A stretch of 43,641 nt of DNA from Candidatus Omnitrophota bacterium (GCA_016213925.1 JACQZH010000030.1:1-43641), one strand, 5' to 3'. Positions 1-8,774 are shown, counted from the stretch's first letter. Program-made: numbers and translations. Notes: a model not told the origin generated them from the sequence alone.

Positions 1-2
1 TT

Positions 3-35
3 GTAAAAGATCGTAAGCGGATAATCTTTTTATAA
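3..35 (+). CDS. possible C-terminal tail of a gene entering from the left edge
   Basis: Only one forward frame is open from the window edge to base 35; it reads VKDRKRIIFL and then stops. The other two forward frames stop within the first 15 bases. The piece is too short to identify. It would sit about 50 bases upstream of purD in the same direction, so it may be the preceding purine-operon gene, but chance is not excluded. Confidence 0.2.
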   Translation, partial: VKDRKRIIFL

Positions 36-86
36 AGTAAAGAAGCTGCGGTTAATTTTTGACCCTGTAAAAGATAATGGAGCAAA

Positions 87-1391
87 ATGAAAGTTTTAGT
101 AGTAGGTTCCGGCGCCAGAGAGCATGCGTTGGTTTGGAAAATCTCCCAGTCTAGGCTTGTAAAAAAAATTTATTGCGCGCCTGGAAACGCAGGAATCGGC
201 CAAATAGCTGAATTGGTCGATATCAAGCCGGAAGATATCAATGGTTTGCTAGAGTTTGCCCTAAGTGAAAGAATCGGACTGACTGTGGTTGGACCGGAAG
301 CGCCGTTATCAGCGGGTATTGTCGATGTTTTCAAAGAACGGGGGTTAAGAATATTCGGCCCAGGTAAGAATGCCAGCGCCTTGGAATCCAGTAAGATTTT
401 TGCCAAAAAGATAATGAAAAAATACCGGATTCCTACTGCGGAATTTGAGGTTTTTTTCGATTATGAACAAGCGCTTGCTTTTGTAAAGGATGCGCGGCGC
501 CCGCTGGTGATTAAAGCCGACGGATTATGTGCTGGAAAAGGTGTTTTTGTCTGTGATGAGCTTGAGGATCAGGAACAGGCGTTATCATCGATATTTAAAG
601 AATCTCTATTTGGAGAGGCAGGTAGAAATATATTGATTGAAGAAAAACTTGACGGAGAAGAAGCGTCGATTATAGTAATTAGTGACGGGAAAAATATCGT
701 ATCTATGGCTTCCAGTCAGGATCATAAAAGAGTTTTTGATAATGATGAAGGGCCTAATACAGGCGGTATGGGCGCATATTCTCCTGCACCGGCGGTAAAC
801 AGAAAAATTTTTAAACAGATTGAAGAAAAAATAATTATTCCGGTAATTAGGGCAATGGAGAAAGAAAGAGCGCTTTATTGCGGAGTTCTATATGCGGGAA
901 TAATGCTGACTCAAGAGGGGCCTAAGGTATTGGAATTCAATGTTCGTTTTGGTGACCCAGAAACACAAGCTATCCTGCCAAGGTTAAAAAGTGACCTTGT
1001 CGAGGTAATGCTTGCGGCCTTAGAGCAAAAACTAAAAAATTATTCCTTGGAATGGGATAATCGTGCTTGTGTTTGCGTAGTGCTTGCGTCAGGAGGTTAT
1101 CCCGGAGGATATGAAAAGGGAAAAAAAATAACCGGACTGGAAAAAATTAAGTCTTTAAAAGATGTTTTTGTTTTTCATTCAGGGACCAAGTTTAAAGGCG
1201 GTGAAGTTGTTACTGACGGGGGCCGTGTATTAGGCGTAACGGCACTGGGCAAAGATATTAAAGCAGCGCTTTCACGGGTATATAACACTGTGGGGATGAT
1301 TAATTTTGAAAAAATGCACTACAGAAAAGATATTGGCAGGCGTGCTTTGGTTAGACGAAATGATTTTAGAAAGCTAAAAAGGAGCAAGTAA
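87..1391 (+). CDS. purD: phosphoribosylamine--glycine ligase (PurD, GAR synthetase)
   Basis: This ATP-grasp enzyme joins 5-phosphoribosylamine and glycine to form GAR in de novo purine synthesis, in the cytoplasm. The N-terminus MKVLVVGSGAREHAL is the typical PurD start, followed by the GPEAPLSAG motif. Further on come GGMGAYSPAP at about residue 226 and EFNVRFGDPETQA at about 283-295, which are the nucleotide and metal-binding parts of the ATP-grasp fold. The length of 434 aa is normal for the family. A GGAG ribosome site lies upstream of the ATG. purE starts 2 bases after the stop, so the two are surely co-transcribed. The function is confident from motifs and neighbour. Confidence 0.97.
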   Translation: MKVLVVGSGAREHALVWKISQSRLVKKIYCAPGNAGIGQIAELVDIKPEDINGLLEFALSERIGLTVVGPEAPLSAGIVDVFKERGLRIFGPGKNASALESSKIFAKKIMKKYRIPTAEFEVFFDYEQALAFVKDARRPLVIKADGLCAGKGVFVCDELEDQEQALSSIFKESLFGEAGRNILIEEKLDGEEASIIVISDGKNIVSMASSQDHKRVFDNDEGPNTGGMGAYSPAPAVNRKIFKQIEEKIIIPVIRAMEKERALYCGVLYAGIMLTQEGPKVLEFNVRFGDPETQAILPRLKSDLVEVMLAALEQKLKNYSLEWDNRACVCVVLASGGYPGGYEKGKKITGLEKIKSLKDVFVFHSGTKFKGGEVVTDGGRVLGVTALGKDIKAALSRVYNTVGMINFEKMHYRKDIGRRALVRRNDFRKLKRSK

Positions 1392-1393
1392 TC

Positions 1394-1885
1394 ATGGGAA
1401 AAAGAGAAGTAGAGGTTAGTATACTTATGGGAAGCAAATCAGATTTGGAAATTGTTCAGGAGGCGATAAAGATACTGGAAAGTTTCGAAATTTCTTATGA
1501 GGTAAAAGTGCTTTCTGCTCACCGGACTCCAAAAGATTTGGTTAATTATGTTGAACAGGTTGTAAATAATGGAGTGAAAGTTATTATTGCTGCGGCTGGG
1601 ATGTCAGCGGCGCTTGCCGGTACTATTGCCGCGCATACGGTGTTGCCGGTTATTGGAATTCCGATAGAAACAAAAAACTTAAAAGGGTTGGATAGTTTAC
1701 TTTCTACAGTACAAATGCCAAAAGGGATCCCTGTGGCGTGTATGTCTATTGGAATGTCCGGAGCGGCTAATGCCGGTTTATTTGCTTGTCAAATTTTGGC
1801 ATTACAGAAAAAGGATTTAGGTAAAAAACTTAAAAAATTCAAGGAGGATATGGCTAAAGAAATTCGAAAAATAAGGATTGGCTGA
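1394..1885 (+). CDS. purE: N5-carboxyaminoimidazole ribonucleotide mutase (PurE)
   Basis: PurE moves the carboxyl group of N5-CAIR to give CAIR in purine synthesis. The sequence shows the class I signatures: SILMGSKSDLEIVQEA near the N-terminus, SAHRTP in the substrate loop, and an AAAGMSAALAG stretch for phosphate binding. At 163 aa it is a normal length. It follows purD by 2 bases, and its end overlaps or abuts the next gene, so it lies inside a tight operon. Class I would use the N5-CAIR route with PurK, which is not in this window. Confidence 0.97.
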   Translation: MGKREVEVSILMGSKSDLEIVQEAIKILESFEISYEVKVLSAHRTPKDLVNYVEQVVNNGVKVIIAAAGMSAALAGTIAAHTVLPVIGIPIETKNLKGLDSLLSTVQMPKGIPVACMSIGMSGAANAGLFACQILALQKKDLGKKLKKFKEDMAKEIRKIRIG

Positions 1886-1886
1886 T

Positions 1887-2951
1887 ATGAGGAAAAAGAC
1901 TAAGGTCTTTAAGATTGATCCGGATAATCCGCAGCTAGAAAAGATAGCAGAAGCTGCGGAAATTTTAAAAGCCGGAGGGATAGCGGCTTTTCCTACGGAA
2001 ACAGTATATGGTTTGGCTGTTGTGGCTTCGAATGATAATGCGGTAAATAAGCTTAAAAAAATAAAAGGCCGAGATCACGGAAAAAAGTTTTCTATTTGTA
2101 TCCATAGTTTTGAGCAGGCAGAAGGGCTAACGGGGAATATTCCGCCGTTCGCTTATAGGCTTATGAAAAAATTTTGGCCCGGCCCGATTACTTTGGTGCT
2201 TGAATCGAAAGATTCAGATAGTGTTGGTTTGAGGATGCCTGACCATGGCGTGACTCAAATACTGCTTAAATATGTCGGAGATCCTGTATTCGCTCCCTCT
2301 GCAAACCTTAGCGGTTGCCAACCGGCAGTTTCCGCGGAGGATGTTTTAAAAAACTTTGATGGGAAAATAGATGTTATTTTAGACGCGGGAAAAGCAAAAT
2401 GGGAAATATCCTCAACGGTTTGCCGGGTTTTTGAAAATAGCTTTGAAATTTTGCGGCCTGGGGTAATTACGGATAAAATGATCAACGTAGTTTTAAGAGA
2501 TAAGAATGTTCTTTTTGTTTGTACCGGAAATAGCTGCCGCAGTGCCATGGCAGAAGGGTTAATGAAGAAAATATCCGGATTTAACCCGCATCTTAGCGTT
2601 CATTCTGCCGGTATTGCCGCTTTTGAGAATATGCCGGCAACTAAGGAAGCGGTTGCGGTTATGAAACAATCAGGTATAGATATATCTGAACATAGAACTA
2701 AGCGGTTAACTGATGTGATATTAAAAGAAGCGGATTATATTTTAGTTATGGATTATGGACATAGGCGCTATATTTTAAATCATATGCCGCAAGTAGCTAA
2801 AAGAGTATTTTTGTTAAAAGAGTTTTCCGGTGCTAAGGAAGAAGAAGGGTTGGTAATTCCTGATCCGATTGGGATGCAAGCGGAGTATTATTTGGAAATT
2901 TCAAATATCCTTAAACAGTCCATAGAGAAAATCGTGGAGAAAATACAATGA
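1887..2951 (+). CDS. fused threonylcarbamoyl-AMP synthase (TsaC/Sua5/YrdC) and YwlE-type low-molecular-weight phosphatase
   Basis: Two domains are joined in one chain. The first ~200 residues are a YrdC/TsaC domain (FPTETVYGLA, KIKGRDHGKKFS, SANLSG, RPG), which makes threonylcarbamoyl-AMP for tRNA t6A37. From about residue 208 comes a low-molecular-weight phosphatase domain with the P-loop VCTGNSCRS (catalytic Cys about 212) and a late DPIG motif supplying the general acid. In Bacillus the equivalent neighbours are ywlC and ywlE (a protein-arginine phosphatase) followed by rpiB and glyA, the same order as here. The ORF track starts at TTG 1878, but ATG 1887 has AGGA at good distance, so I prefer it. 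The C-terminus overlaps rpiB by 4 bases. Whether the phosphatase acts on arginine or tyrosine cannot be read from sequence alone. Confidence 0.9.
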   Translation: MRKKTKVFKIDPDNPQLEKIAEAAEILKAGGIAAFPTETVYGLAVVASNDNAVNKLKKIKGRDHGKKFSICIHSFEQAEGLTGNIPPFAYRLMKKFWPGPITLVLESKDSDSVGLRMPDHGVTQILLKYVGDPVFAPSANLSGCQPAVSAEDVLKNFDGKIDVILDAGKAKWEISSTVCRVFENSFEILRPGVITDKMINVVLRDKNVLFVCTGNSCRSAMAEGLMKKISGFNPHLSVHSAGIAAFENMPATKEAVAVMKQSGIDISEHRTKRLTDVILKEADYILVMDYGHRRYILNHMPQVAKRVFLLKEFSGAKEEEGLVIPDPIGMQAEYYLEISNILKQSIEKIVEKIQ

Positions 2952-3376
2952 AGATAGTTATAGGCAGTGACCATAGAGGAGTTAGGCTTAAAACAAACTT
3001 AGTTGACTATTTAGAAAGCAAAGGGCATAATGTGCTGGATATCGGGACTGATACGGAAGATTCATGCGATTATCCTAAATTTGCTTTGAAAGCAGCAAGG
3101 GCAGTTTCGCGTAAGGAAGTTGAACGCGGGATTCTTATTTGTAACAGCGGATTGGGGATGACAATGGCTGCGGGTTCGGTTAAGGGAGTACGTGCCGCTA
3201 ATTGTTTAAACCTTGCTATGGCCCGTTTCTCCCGGGAACACAATGATGCCAATGTGCTCGTTGTGCCTGCGGTATTTGTTAAGGAAGCTTTAGCTAAGCG
3301 TATTGTGAATGTCTGGCTAAAAACGGAATTTGCCGGCGGCAGGCATTTAAGAAGGATAAAGATGTTTGCGAAGTAG
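2948..3376 (+). CDS. rpiB: ribose-5-phosphate isomerase B
   Basis: RpiB interconverts ribose 5-phosphate and ribulose 5-phosphate in the pentose phosphate pathway. The protein has the RpiB/LacAB signatures: GSDHRGVRLK at the start, ILICNSGLGMTMAA carrying the active-site Cys, and RFSREHNDANVL near the C-terminus. At 142 aa it matches the family. It starts by an ATGA-type overlap with the fused YrdC-phosphatase, which suggests translational coupling. Its stop codon lies within the first unit of a 7-bp-periodic repeat that fills the gap to glyA. Confidence 0.93.
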   Translation: MKIVIGSDHRGVRLKTNLVDYLESKGHNVLDIGTDTEDSCDYPKFALKAARAVSRKEVERGILICNSGLGMTMAAGSVKGVRAANCLNLAMARFSREHNDANVLVVPAVFVKEALAKRIVNVWLKTEFAGGRHLRRIKMFAK

Positions 3377-3441
3377 CAAGCAGTAAGTAGCGAGTTTATG
3401 AAAGTTCTCTTTACTTTCTACTCGTTGCTTTCTACTGCATA
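3372..3441 (+). repeat. 7-bp-periodic degenerate repeat with inverted halves (rpiB-glyA gap)
   Basis: The left half reads agtagca/agcagta/agtagcg/agtttat from 3372 in exact 7-base steps. The right half reads ctttcta/ctcgttg/ctttcta/ctgcata from 3414, also in 7-base steps, and resembles the reverse complement of the left half. The element starts inside the last codons of rpiB and ends just before the glyA ribosome site. It belongs to the window-wide class of short-period elements described in the findings. Confidence 0.75.
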
Positions 3442-3456
3442 AGCTAGGGAGGAAAG

Positions 3457-4695
3457 ATGAATTATTTAAAAGATGCAGACTTCGAGATTTATAATGCGAT
3501 ACAAAAAGAATTAAAGAGACAAAGAGAACATATAGAGCTTATAGCCAGCGAAAATTTTACGTCATTTGCCGTGATGCAGGCACAGAGTTCTGTGTTGACT
3601 AATAAATATGCGGAAGGCTACCCCGGATCCCGTTGGTACGGCGGGTGTGAACATGTGGATGAGGCAGAAGATATAGCCCGTGAACGCGCAAAAAAATTAT
3701 TTGGGGCTGAACATGTTAATGTTCAACCGCATAGCGGTGCGCAGGCAAATATGGCGGTATTTATGTGCTGTTTAAAAGCAGGCGATACGGTGCTAGCTTT
3801 GGACCTTGCTTGCGGAGGGCATCTTTCTCACGGCCATCCGCGCAATTTTTCCGGTTTGTTCTATGATATAAAATCATACGGCGTAAACAGGAAAACTGAA
3901 ATGCTTGATTATGATGAGATTGCGTCTATGGCAAAAAAATATAAGCCGAAATTAATTCTTGCCGGAGCATCAGCATATCCGAGGACAATAGATTTTAAAC
4001 AGTTTCGGAAAATTTGCGATTCTGTGGGAGCGGTTTTGTTGGTGGATATGGCGCATATCGCAGGGCTTGTTGCTGCCGGTATTCATCCTTCTCCGGTTCC
4101 GTATGCGGAATATGTCACGACTACAACACATAAAACCCTTCGCGGCCCGCGGGGAGGGATGATTTTATGTAAGAACGAGTTTGCTAAAAAGATAGATTTG
4201 CATGTTTTCCCCGGTGTTCAGGGCGGCCCGCTTATGCATACAATCGCGGCTAAAGCGGTTGCTTTAAAGGAAGCTTTATCGCCTCAATTTAAAAAATATC
4301 AGGAACAGGTAGTGCAAAACGCGAAAGCATTGGCGTCAGCGCTTAAGGAGAAAAATTTCCGTATTGTTTCCGGAGGCACAGATACTCATTTAATGCTGGT
4401 CGACTTGAGGAGCAGGGAGATATCAGGTAAAGAAGCGCAGACAATATTAGAGAAAGTAAATATAACAATCAATAAAAATTTAATTCCTTATGATCCTAAA
4501 TCGCCTTTTATTACCAGCGGTATCCGTTTGGGGACTCCGGCTGTGACTACGCGGGGAATGAAGGTGGGGCAAATGAATCAAATCGCGAGGATTATAGACG
4601 AGATTTTGGTTAATGATCTTGAATTGGTAAAGCGGAAAGAGAAAATCATAAAAAAGGAAGTCCTGAATTTGACAAAAAAATTTCCGTTATATTAA
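3457..4695 (+). CDS. glyA: serine hydroxymethyltransferase
   Basis: GlyA is a PLP enzyme that converts serine and tetrahydrofolate to glycine and 5,10-methylene-THF, feeding the purine and thymidylate pathways encoded around it. Typical motifs are [21 protein letters not shown] and the PLP-lysine block [11 protein letters not shown] (Lys about 226). At 412 aa it is full length. A strong gggaggaaag ribosome site precedes the ATG. The position after rpiB matches the Bacillus ywl-glyA order. Nothing unusual is seen in the coding sequence. Confidence 0.98.
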   Translation: MNYLKDADFEIYNAIQKELKRQREHIELIASENFTSFAVMQAQSSVLTNKYAEGYPGSRWYGGCEHVDEAEDIARERAKKLFGAEHVNVQPHSGAQANMAVFMCCLKAGDTVLALDLACGGHLSHGHPRNFSGLFYDIKSYGVNRKTEMLDYDEIASMAKKYKPKLILAGASAYPRTIDFKQFRKICDSVGAVLLVDMAHIAGLVAAGIHPSPVPYAEYVTTTTHKTLRGPRGGMILCKNEFAKKIDLHVFPGVQGGPLMHTIAAKAVALKEALSPQFKKYQEQVVQNAKALASALKEKNFRIVSGGTDTHLMLVDLRSREISGKEAQTILEKVNITINKNLIPYDPKSPFITSGIRLGTPAVTTRGMKVGQMNQIARIIDEILVNDLELVKRKEKIIKKEVLNLTKKFPLY

Positions 4696-4719
4696 GAAAA
4701 GCGACTTTCTTGATTAATG

Positions 4720-4765
4720 GTAACCGATAGTAACTACTTGTAACCAATTGTAACCGTTTGTAACA
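4720..4765 (+). repeat. 10-bp-periodic GTAAC array (glyA-dCMP deaminase gap)
   Basis: GTAAC occurs at 4720, 4730, 4740, 4750 and 4760, exactly every 10 bases, with four variable bases between the GTAACC/T cores. The array fills most of the short gap between glyA and the deaminase and lies on one helical face. It could be one of the short-period elements of this genome or a protein-binding array; the sequence alone cannot separate these. Confidence 0.8.
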
Positions 4766-4778
4766 GGATTAAAATACC

Positions 4779-5258
4779 ATGGACAAAAAAACGCGGCTAA
4801 ATAAAATCAGGCGCCCTAGTTGGGATAAATATTTTCTCGATATTGCGCAGTTAGTAGCAAAGCGTTCAACATGCCTGCGCAGGCAGGTAGGAGCGGTTAT
4901 TGTAAAGGATAAGCGTATCTTAACTACAGGATATAATGGCGCTCCTTCAGGATTGCTTCATTGTGAAAAGACCGGATGCCTAAGGGAAAAAATGAAAATT
5001 CCTTCGGGAGAGCGCCATGAATTGTGCCGTGCTTTACATGCTGAAATGAATGCGTTACTGCAAGCGGCGCATTATGGCATAAGCGTAAAAAACAGTATTA
5101 TGTATTGTACGAATCAGCCCTGTTTTATCTGCGCGAAGATGATTGTTAATTCAGGCATAAAAAAGATTGTGGTTCTTTCCCAATATCCTGATAAGTTTGC
5201 AAAAGAAGCTCTCAAAGAGGCGAATGTCAGGATAATCATAGGCAAGAAAGTTGCTTAA
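4779..5258 (+). CDS. dCMP deaminase family protein (ComEB-like)
   Basis: This cytidine/deoxycytidylate deaminase-fold enzyme probably converts dCMP to dUMP for thymidylate synthesis. Zinc ligands are visible as HAE (His 87 and catalytic Glu 89) and PCFIC (Cys 115 and Cys 118). The [13 protein letters not shown] and GYNGAPSG motifs are typical of dCMP deaminases rather than of cytosine or tRNA deaminases. Its length of 159 aa is normal. It ends the purD-glyA run; the next gene has its own promoter. Confidence 0.92.
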   Translation: MDKKTRLNKIRRPSWDKYFLDIAQLVAKRSTCLRRQVGAVIVKDKRILTTGYNGAPSGLLHCEKTGCLREKMKIPSGERHELCRALHAEMNALLQAAHYGISVKNSIMYCTNQPCFICAKMIVNSGIKKIVVLSQYPDKFAKEALKEANVRIIIGKKVA

Positions 5259-5335
5259 ACTTATAGTTTCAGAAAAAACTTAGAAAAAACAGCAGAAAAT
5301 TACAAAAATTATTAATTTTAGAGGAAAAATAAATA

Positions 5336-5364
5336 TTGACAAAGCACAATATATTGTATATTAT
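5336..5364 (+). promoter_or_regulatory. sigma-70-type promoter of the nrdR-nrdD operon
   Basis: TTGACA at 5336-5341 and TATTAT at 5359-5364 are separated by exactly 17 bases. The first NrdR box lies in the spacer and the second covers the expected transcription start, so bound NrdR would block RNA polymerase. Confidence 0.8.
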
Positions 5365-5390
5365 GAAACGAAAGATACAAGATAGTGTAT
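5344..5390 (+). promoter_or_regulatory. tandem NrdR boxes
   Basis: Box 1 (5344-5359) reads gcacaatatattgtat and contains the perfect 12-base palindrome acaatatattgt. Box 2 (5375-5390) reads atacaagatagtgtat, an imperfect palindrome. Their starts are 31 bases apart, three helical turns, which is the arrangement known for NrdR operators. nrdR and nrdD follow immediately, so autoregulation and co-repression of the reductase are expected. Confidence 0.82.
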
Positions 5391-5426
5391 ATTTTGGTAT
5401 CGGAATAATAACGGAGACGATAAATT

Positions 5427-5888
5427 ATGAAATGCCCTTTTTGCGCGAATATAGAGGATAAAGTGGTTGACTCCCGGATTTCAACAGAGGGAGATTCTAT
5501 ACGCAGAAGGCGTGAATGCTTAAAATGCCAGCGCAGGTTTACAACTTATGAATATGTTGAAAAGACTACGCTGATGGTTATCAAAAAAGATGGGCGCCGT
5601 GAGCCGTTTGACCGGAATAAGGTTTTATCAGGGGTATTACGTGCTTGTGAAAAACGTCCGATAAGCATGCAGGCAATTGAAGGAATGGTTGATTCAATAG
5701 AGCGCCAGTTACAGAAGAATAATGAAAAGGAGGTGGTAACTTCCGATATTGGGGAACTTGTTATGAAGTCCTTGCACGGAACTGATGAAGTAGCTTATGT
5801 GAGATTTGCGTCTGTTTACCGGCAATTTAAAGATATAAATCAATTTTTAGGCGAATTGAAGGATTTATTGGATAAGAGGAGGGAATAA
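5427..5888 (+). CDS. nrdR: transcriptional repressor NrdR
   Basis: NrdR represses ribonucleotide reductase genes when dATP/ATP occupy its ATP-cone. The N-terminus has the zinc ribbon CPFC...CLKC with the [17 protein letters not shown] block that is nearly invariant in the family. The ATP-cone domain follows ([19 protein letters not shown]). At 153 aa it is the usual length. It is directly followed, 2 bases later, by nrdD, and its own promoter carries two NrdR boxes, so the regulator and its main target form one autoregulated unit. Confidence 0.98.
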   Translation: MKCPFCANIEDKVVDSRISTEGDSIRRRRECLKCQRRFTTYEYVEKTTLMVIKKDGRREPFDRNKVLSGVLRACEKRPISMQAIEGMVDSIERQLQKNNEKEVVTSDIGELVMKSLHGTDEVAYVRFASVYRQFKDINQFLGELKDLLDKRRE

Positions 5889-5890
5889 AA

Positions 5891-8314
5891 ATGCTGTTAG
5901 AGGATAAAATTGTTTCCAGGGAAGGGAAAACTCTTCAAAGTGTAGTAAAACGTGATGGCCGTATAGTAGCGTTTGACAGCCAAAAAATTAGCGAGGCTAT
6001 TTTTAAAGCAGCGCAGGCTGTAGGAGGAGAAGATCGTTTGCTTGCTGATGAGTTGGCCAATGCGGTTGTATTATATCTGGAAAAGAACTTTCAGGATGCG
6101 GTACCGGATATTGAGCAGATTCAGGATATTGTCGAGAAAGTATTGATTGAAACCGGGCACGCGAAGACAGCTAAGGCATATATTCTTTACCGCGAAAAAC
6201 GCAGGAAAATAAGAGAAAGCCTTAAAGTGCGGAAAAAAGTAAAGGGGCGTACAAATTCAACTGACCTGGCTCTTCTGGTAACTCCGATGGCCAAGGATGA
6301 GGTTTTAAACTGGGATAAAGGCAGGATCGCGCTTGCGCTGCAGAAAGAAGCTAATATTGAAGAAGACTTGGCTTTAGATATTGCTTCCGGTGTGGAAAAA
6401 AGAGTTTTTGATTCCGGGCTTACGCGTATCTCTACGTCGCTTGTCCGTGAGTTAGTAGATAATGAGTTATTTGAACGCGGTCTGGATAAGACTATCTCTA
6501 AGCAGAGTATTATTGGTATGCCGACTTATGACCTTGAACAGTTACTTTTTTCAAAAAGCTGCGAAAATTCAAATATTGCTTCAAATAATCCGGAAGCGGT
6601 TAACCTTTCTATAGCGGAAACAATTTTAAAACAGTATGTTTTGCAAAAGGTATTTTCCGAAGATGTATCCAGTGCGCATTTACAGGGCATGGTTCATATC
6701 CATGATTTAGGTTACCCGAGAGCTTACTGCGGTTCGCATTCTATTGAATATTTAAAAAAATACGGGCTTGAACTGGGTAATCTATTTACATCAAGCGGCC
6801 CGGCAAAATATGCCCGTACTCTTACCGGGCATTTGAACACATTCCTGGCTTCTTTACAGGCTTATTATGCCGGAGCTTTAGGAATCGGATATGTAAATAT
6901 AATGTATGCGCCTTTTATTGAGGGTATGAGCGATAAAGAAATGAAACAGGAAGCGCAGTACCTTATATTTTCCGCTTCGCAAAATGCTTTTTCCCGCGGT
7001 AGCCAGAGCTTGTTTATTGATTTTAACGTGCATACCGGAGTGCCTAAATACTTGCGTAATATTCCTGCGATTGGCCTTGGCGGAAAATATACAGGAAAAA
7101 CATACGGCGATTATGAGGAAACAGTTATTAGATTTGCCAGGGCTATGCTTGATGTGTGGCGTGATGGCGACCGAGATGGCCGTGTTTTTGCTTTTCCGAA
7201 GTGCGATTTGCATATTAATGAGGATACATTTGAAGATCCCCTTCAGTTGGAGCTGCTTAAGCATGCTTGTCTTATAGCTTCCGAAAACGGAACGCCTTAT
7301 TTTGTGTTTGACCGCGGCGATGAAGCAGTGTTATCTCAATGTTGCCGTTTGCGCCAGAAAATAGAGGATATGCATATGATTGAGCATCCGGAAAGTATGA
7401 GGTTCTGCGGTTTTCAAAATGTTACGATTAATCTGCCGCAGGCAGCTTATCGTGCCGGCAAGGATAATTTGGATAACCTGCTTAAGGAAATTGAAGCAGC
7501 GATGGATATAGCAGTAAAGGCCCACTTGCAGAAGAAGGAGTTCATTGCCCGGCTTATGAGTGAACCGGGAATGCCCATGTGGGAAGTAGGTAAACCGGCC
7601 AAGGATGGCCGGCCATACATCGATCTTGCAAAAGCAACATATATTATCGGTTTAATCGGGCTTAATGAGTGTGTTCAATACTTAAGCGGTAAAGAGCTGC
7701 ATGAGTCTGAAGACATATTTAAAATTGGTTTAAAGATTATTTCCTTTATGCGTTATAAAACTAAGGAATATGAGAAGCAGCACGGCCTTAAGTTTTCGCT
7801 TGAAGAATCTCCGGCAGAATCAGCATGCCGCAGGCTTCCAAAGGTAGATTTGCGCCAGTTTCCACAAGCTGCCAGCGTAATAAAGGGGGACATTGATAAC
7901 GACCAATATTATTACACTAACAGTATCCATTTCCGTGCTGATGCGCCGATAGACTTAATTACCAGGATTCAGAAGCAGAGCAAATTTCATACAATGATAG
8001 AATCTGGAGCGATAATTCATGCTTTTGTCGGAGAGCAGAAGCCGTCTGAAGAATCAATTTTGAATCTGGTTAAAAAGGCGCTTTTACAAAGCCAAACCGC
8101 TCAGTTGACAATATCTCCTGAATTTACAATGTGTAATAGCTGCGCAAAGACTAACCGCGGATTAGAGAACAAATGCGCGAGTTGCGGTTCGCTGGATATT
8201 TATAATATTACCAGGATTGTCGGATATTTCAGCCGTGTAAATAACTGGAATCCGTCAAAACTGGCAGAACTTGATGATAGGCATCTAGGAGACTATAAGG
8301 TTAAGGAAGGTTAG
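5891..8314 (+). CDS. nrdD: anaerobic (class III) ribonucleoside-triphosphate reductase, NrdD
   Basis: NrdD reduces ribonucleotides under anaerobic conditions using a glycyl radical. Residues about 15-105 form an ATP-cone regulatory domain (VVKRDGRIVAFDSQKI). The catalytic barrel includes the MVHIHDLGYPRAYC block and FCGFQNVTINL. The C-terminus has four zinc cysteines (about 748, 751, 762, 765) and the glycyl-radical site RIVGY with Gly about 778. Length is 807 aa. A gene for a CxxC redoxin follows directly, which fits the NrdD subtypes that draw electrons from a redoxin rather than formate; that assignment is inferred from context. The activase NrdG encoded downstream appears damaged. Confidence 0.96.
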   Translation: MLLEDKIVSREGKTLQSVVKRDGRIVAFDSQKISEAIFKAAQAVGGEDRLLADELANAVVLYLEKNFQDAVPDIEQIQDIVEKVLIETGHAKTAKAYILYREKRRKIRESLKVRKKVKGRTNSTDLALLVTPMAKDEVLNWDKGRIALALQKEANIEEDLALDIASGVEKRVFDSGLTRISTSLVRELVDNELFERGLDKTISKQSIIGMPTYDLEQLLFSKSCENSNIASNNPEAVNLSIAETILKQYVLQKVFSEDVSSAHLQGMVHIHDLGYPRAYCGSHSIEYLKKYGLELGNLFTSSGPAKYARTLTGHLNTFLASLQAYYAGALGIGYVNIMYAPFIEGMSDKEMKQEAQYLIFSASQNAFSRGSQSLFIDFNVHTGVPKYLRNIPAIGLGGKYTGKTYGDYEETVIRFARAMLDVWRDGDRDGRVFAFPKCDLHINEDTFEDPLQLELLKHACLIASENGTPYFVFDRGDEAVLSQCCRLRQKIEDMHMIEHPESMRFCGFQNVTINLPQAAYRAGKDNLDNLLKEIEAAMDIAVKAHLQKKEFIARLMSEPGMPMWEVGKPAKDGRPYIDLAKATYIIGLIGLNECVQYLSGKELHESEDIFKIGLKIISFMRYKTKEYEKQHGLKFSLEESPAESACRRLPKVDLRQFPQAASVIKGDIDNDQYYYTNSIHFRADAPIDLITRIQKQSKFHTMIESGAIIHAFVGEQKPSEESILNLVKKALLQSQTAQLTISPEFTMCNSCAKTNRGLENKCASCGSLDIYNITRIVGYFSRVNNWNPSKLAELDDRHLGDYKVKEG

Positions 8315-8358
8315 ATACTAGGATCTCTGGTTAAAGTATTAAAGGAGGATTTTCAGGA

Positions 8359-8625
8359 ATGAAGATTAAGGTGTTTGGTAAAAAGGGCTGCGCGAAATGT
8401 GAAACCACAAAGAACAAGCTGACCCATTTTATTACTAAATGGGATGTTGATAATAAAGTAGAACTTGTTTTTCATGATATGGATACAATAGATGGAATGG
8501 CTGAAGGAGCGTATAACGATGTTTTGCATATCCCTACGACTATTGTAGAAAAGGAAAATCAGGTTGTTGCCCGATGGGATGGAGAGGTCCCTATTTCCGA
8601 TAAGGTAAAGGAGCATATTTTATAG
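8359..8625 (+). CDS. small thioredoxin/glutaredoxin-like protein with CAKC motif
   Basis: This 88-aa protein begins MKIKVFGKKGCAKCE, a redoxin active site with Cys-Ala-Lys-Cys, and later has IPTTIV with the cis-Pro position typical of the thioredoxin fold. It starts 44 bases after nrdD behind a strong aaaggagg site and lies before the operon terminator, so it most likely donates electrons to NrdD. It is not a close match to classic NrdH, and I give no symbol. Confidence 0.85.
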   Translation: MKIKVFGKKGCAKCETTKNKLTHFITKWDVDNKVELVFHDMDTIDGMAEGAYNDVLHIPTTIVEKENQVVARWDGEVPISDKVKEHIL

Positions 8626-8657
8626 AGTAGGTTAATATTGAAAAAGATAGTTTTCAG

Positions 8658-8701
8658 GAAGACAAGGAGGTAATAGTTATACTTCTTGTCTTCTTGTTTT
8701 T
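8658..8701 (+). terminator. rho-independent terminator of the nrdR-nrdD-redoxin operon
   Basis: GAAGACAAGGAG (8658-8669) pairs with CTTCTTGTCTTC (8682-8693) over 12 bp with one G-U, leaving a 12-base loop, followed by ttgtttttt. It sits about 30 bases after the redoxin stop. Confidence 0.8.
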
Positions 8702-8712
8702 AGCTTTTGATT

Positions 8713-8760
8713 TTTTTCGCCAAAATTCATGGCGGATTCGCCGGTCTGTGCGGCGAAAAT
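8713..8760 (+). repeat. dispersed ~48-bp palindromic element, copy A (upstream of nrdG)
   Basis: The element contains cgcc-aaaattcat-ggcg and ttcgcc-ggtctgtgc-ggcgaa hairpins around a shared GGCGGATTCGCC core. A second copy lies at 15599-15646 on the opposite strand. In both cases the GCGAAAA end points at a start codon 11-15 bases away. Confidence 0.7.
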
Positions 8761-8774
8761 TTTTGATTTAGTAT

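Noticed and set aside
6878-7525. ORFs on both strands inside nrdD
   Set aside because: nrdD is continuous and conserved across this stretch; the other frames show no motifs or ribosome sites.
8353-8616. Minus-strand ORF opposite the redoxin gene
   Set aside because: The plus strand encodes a clear CxxC redoxin with a strong ribosome site; the antisense product is unlike any family.
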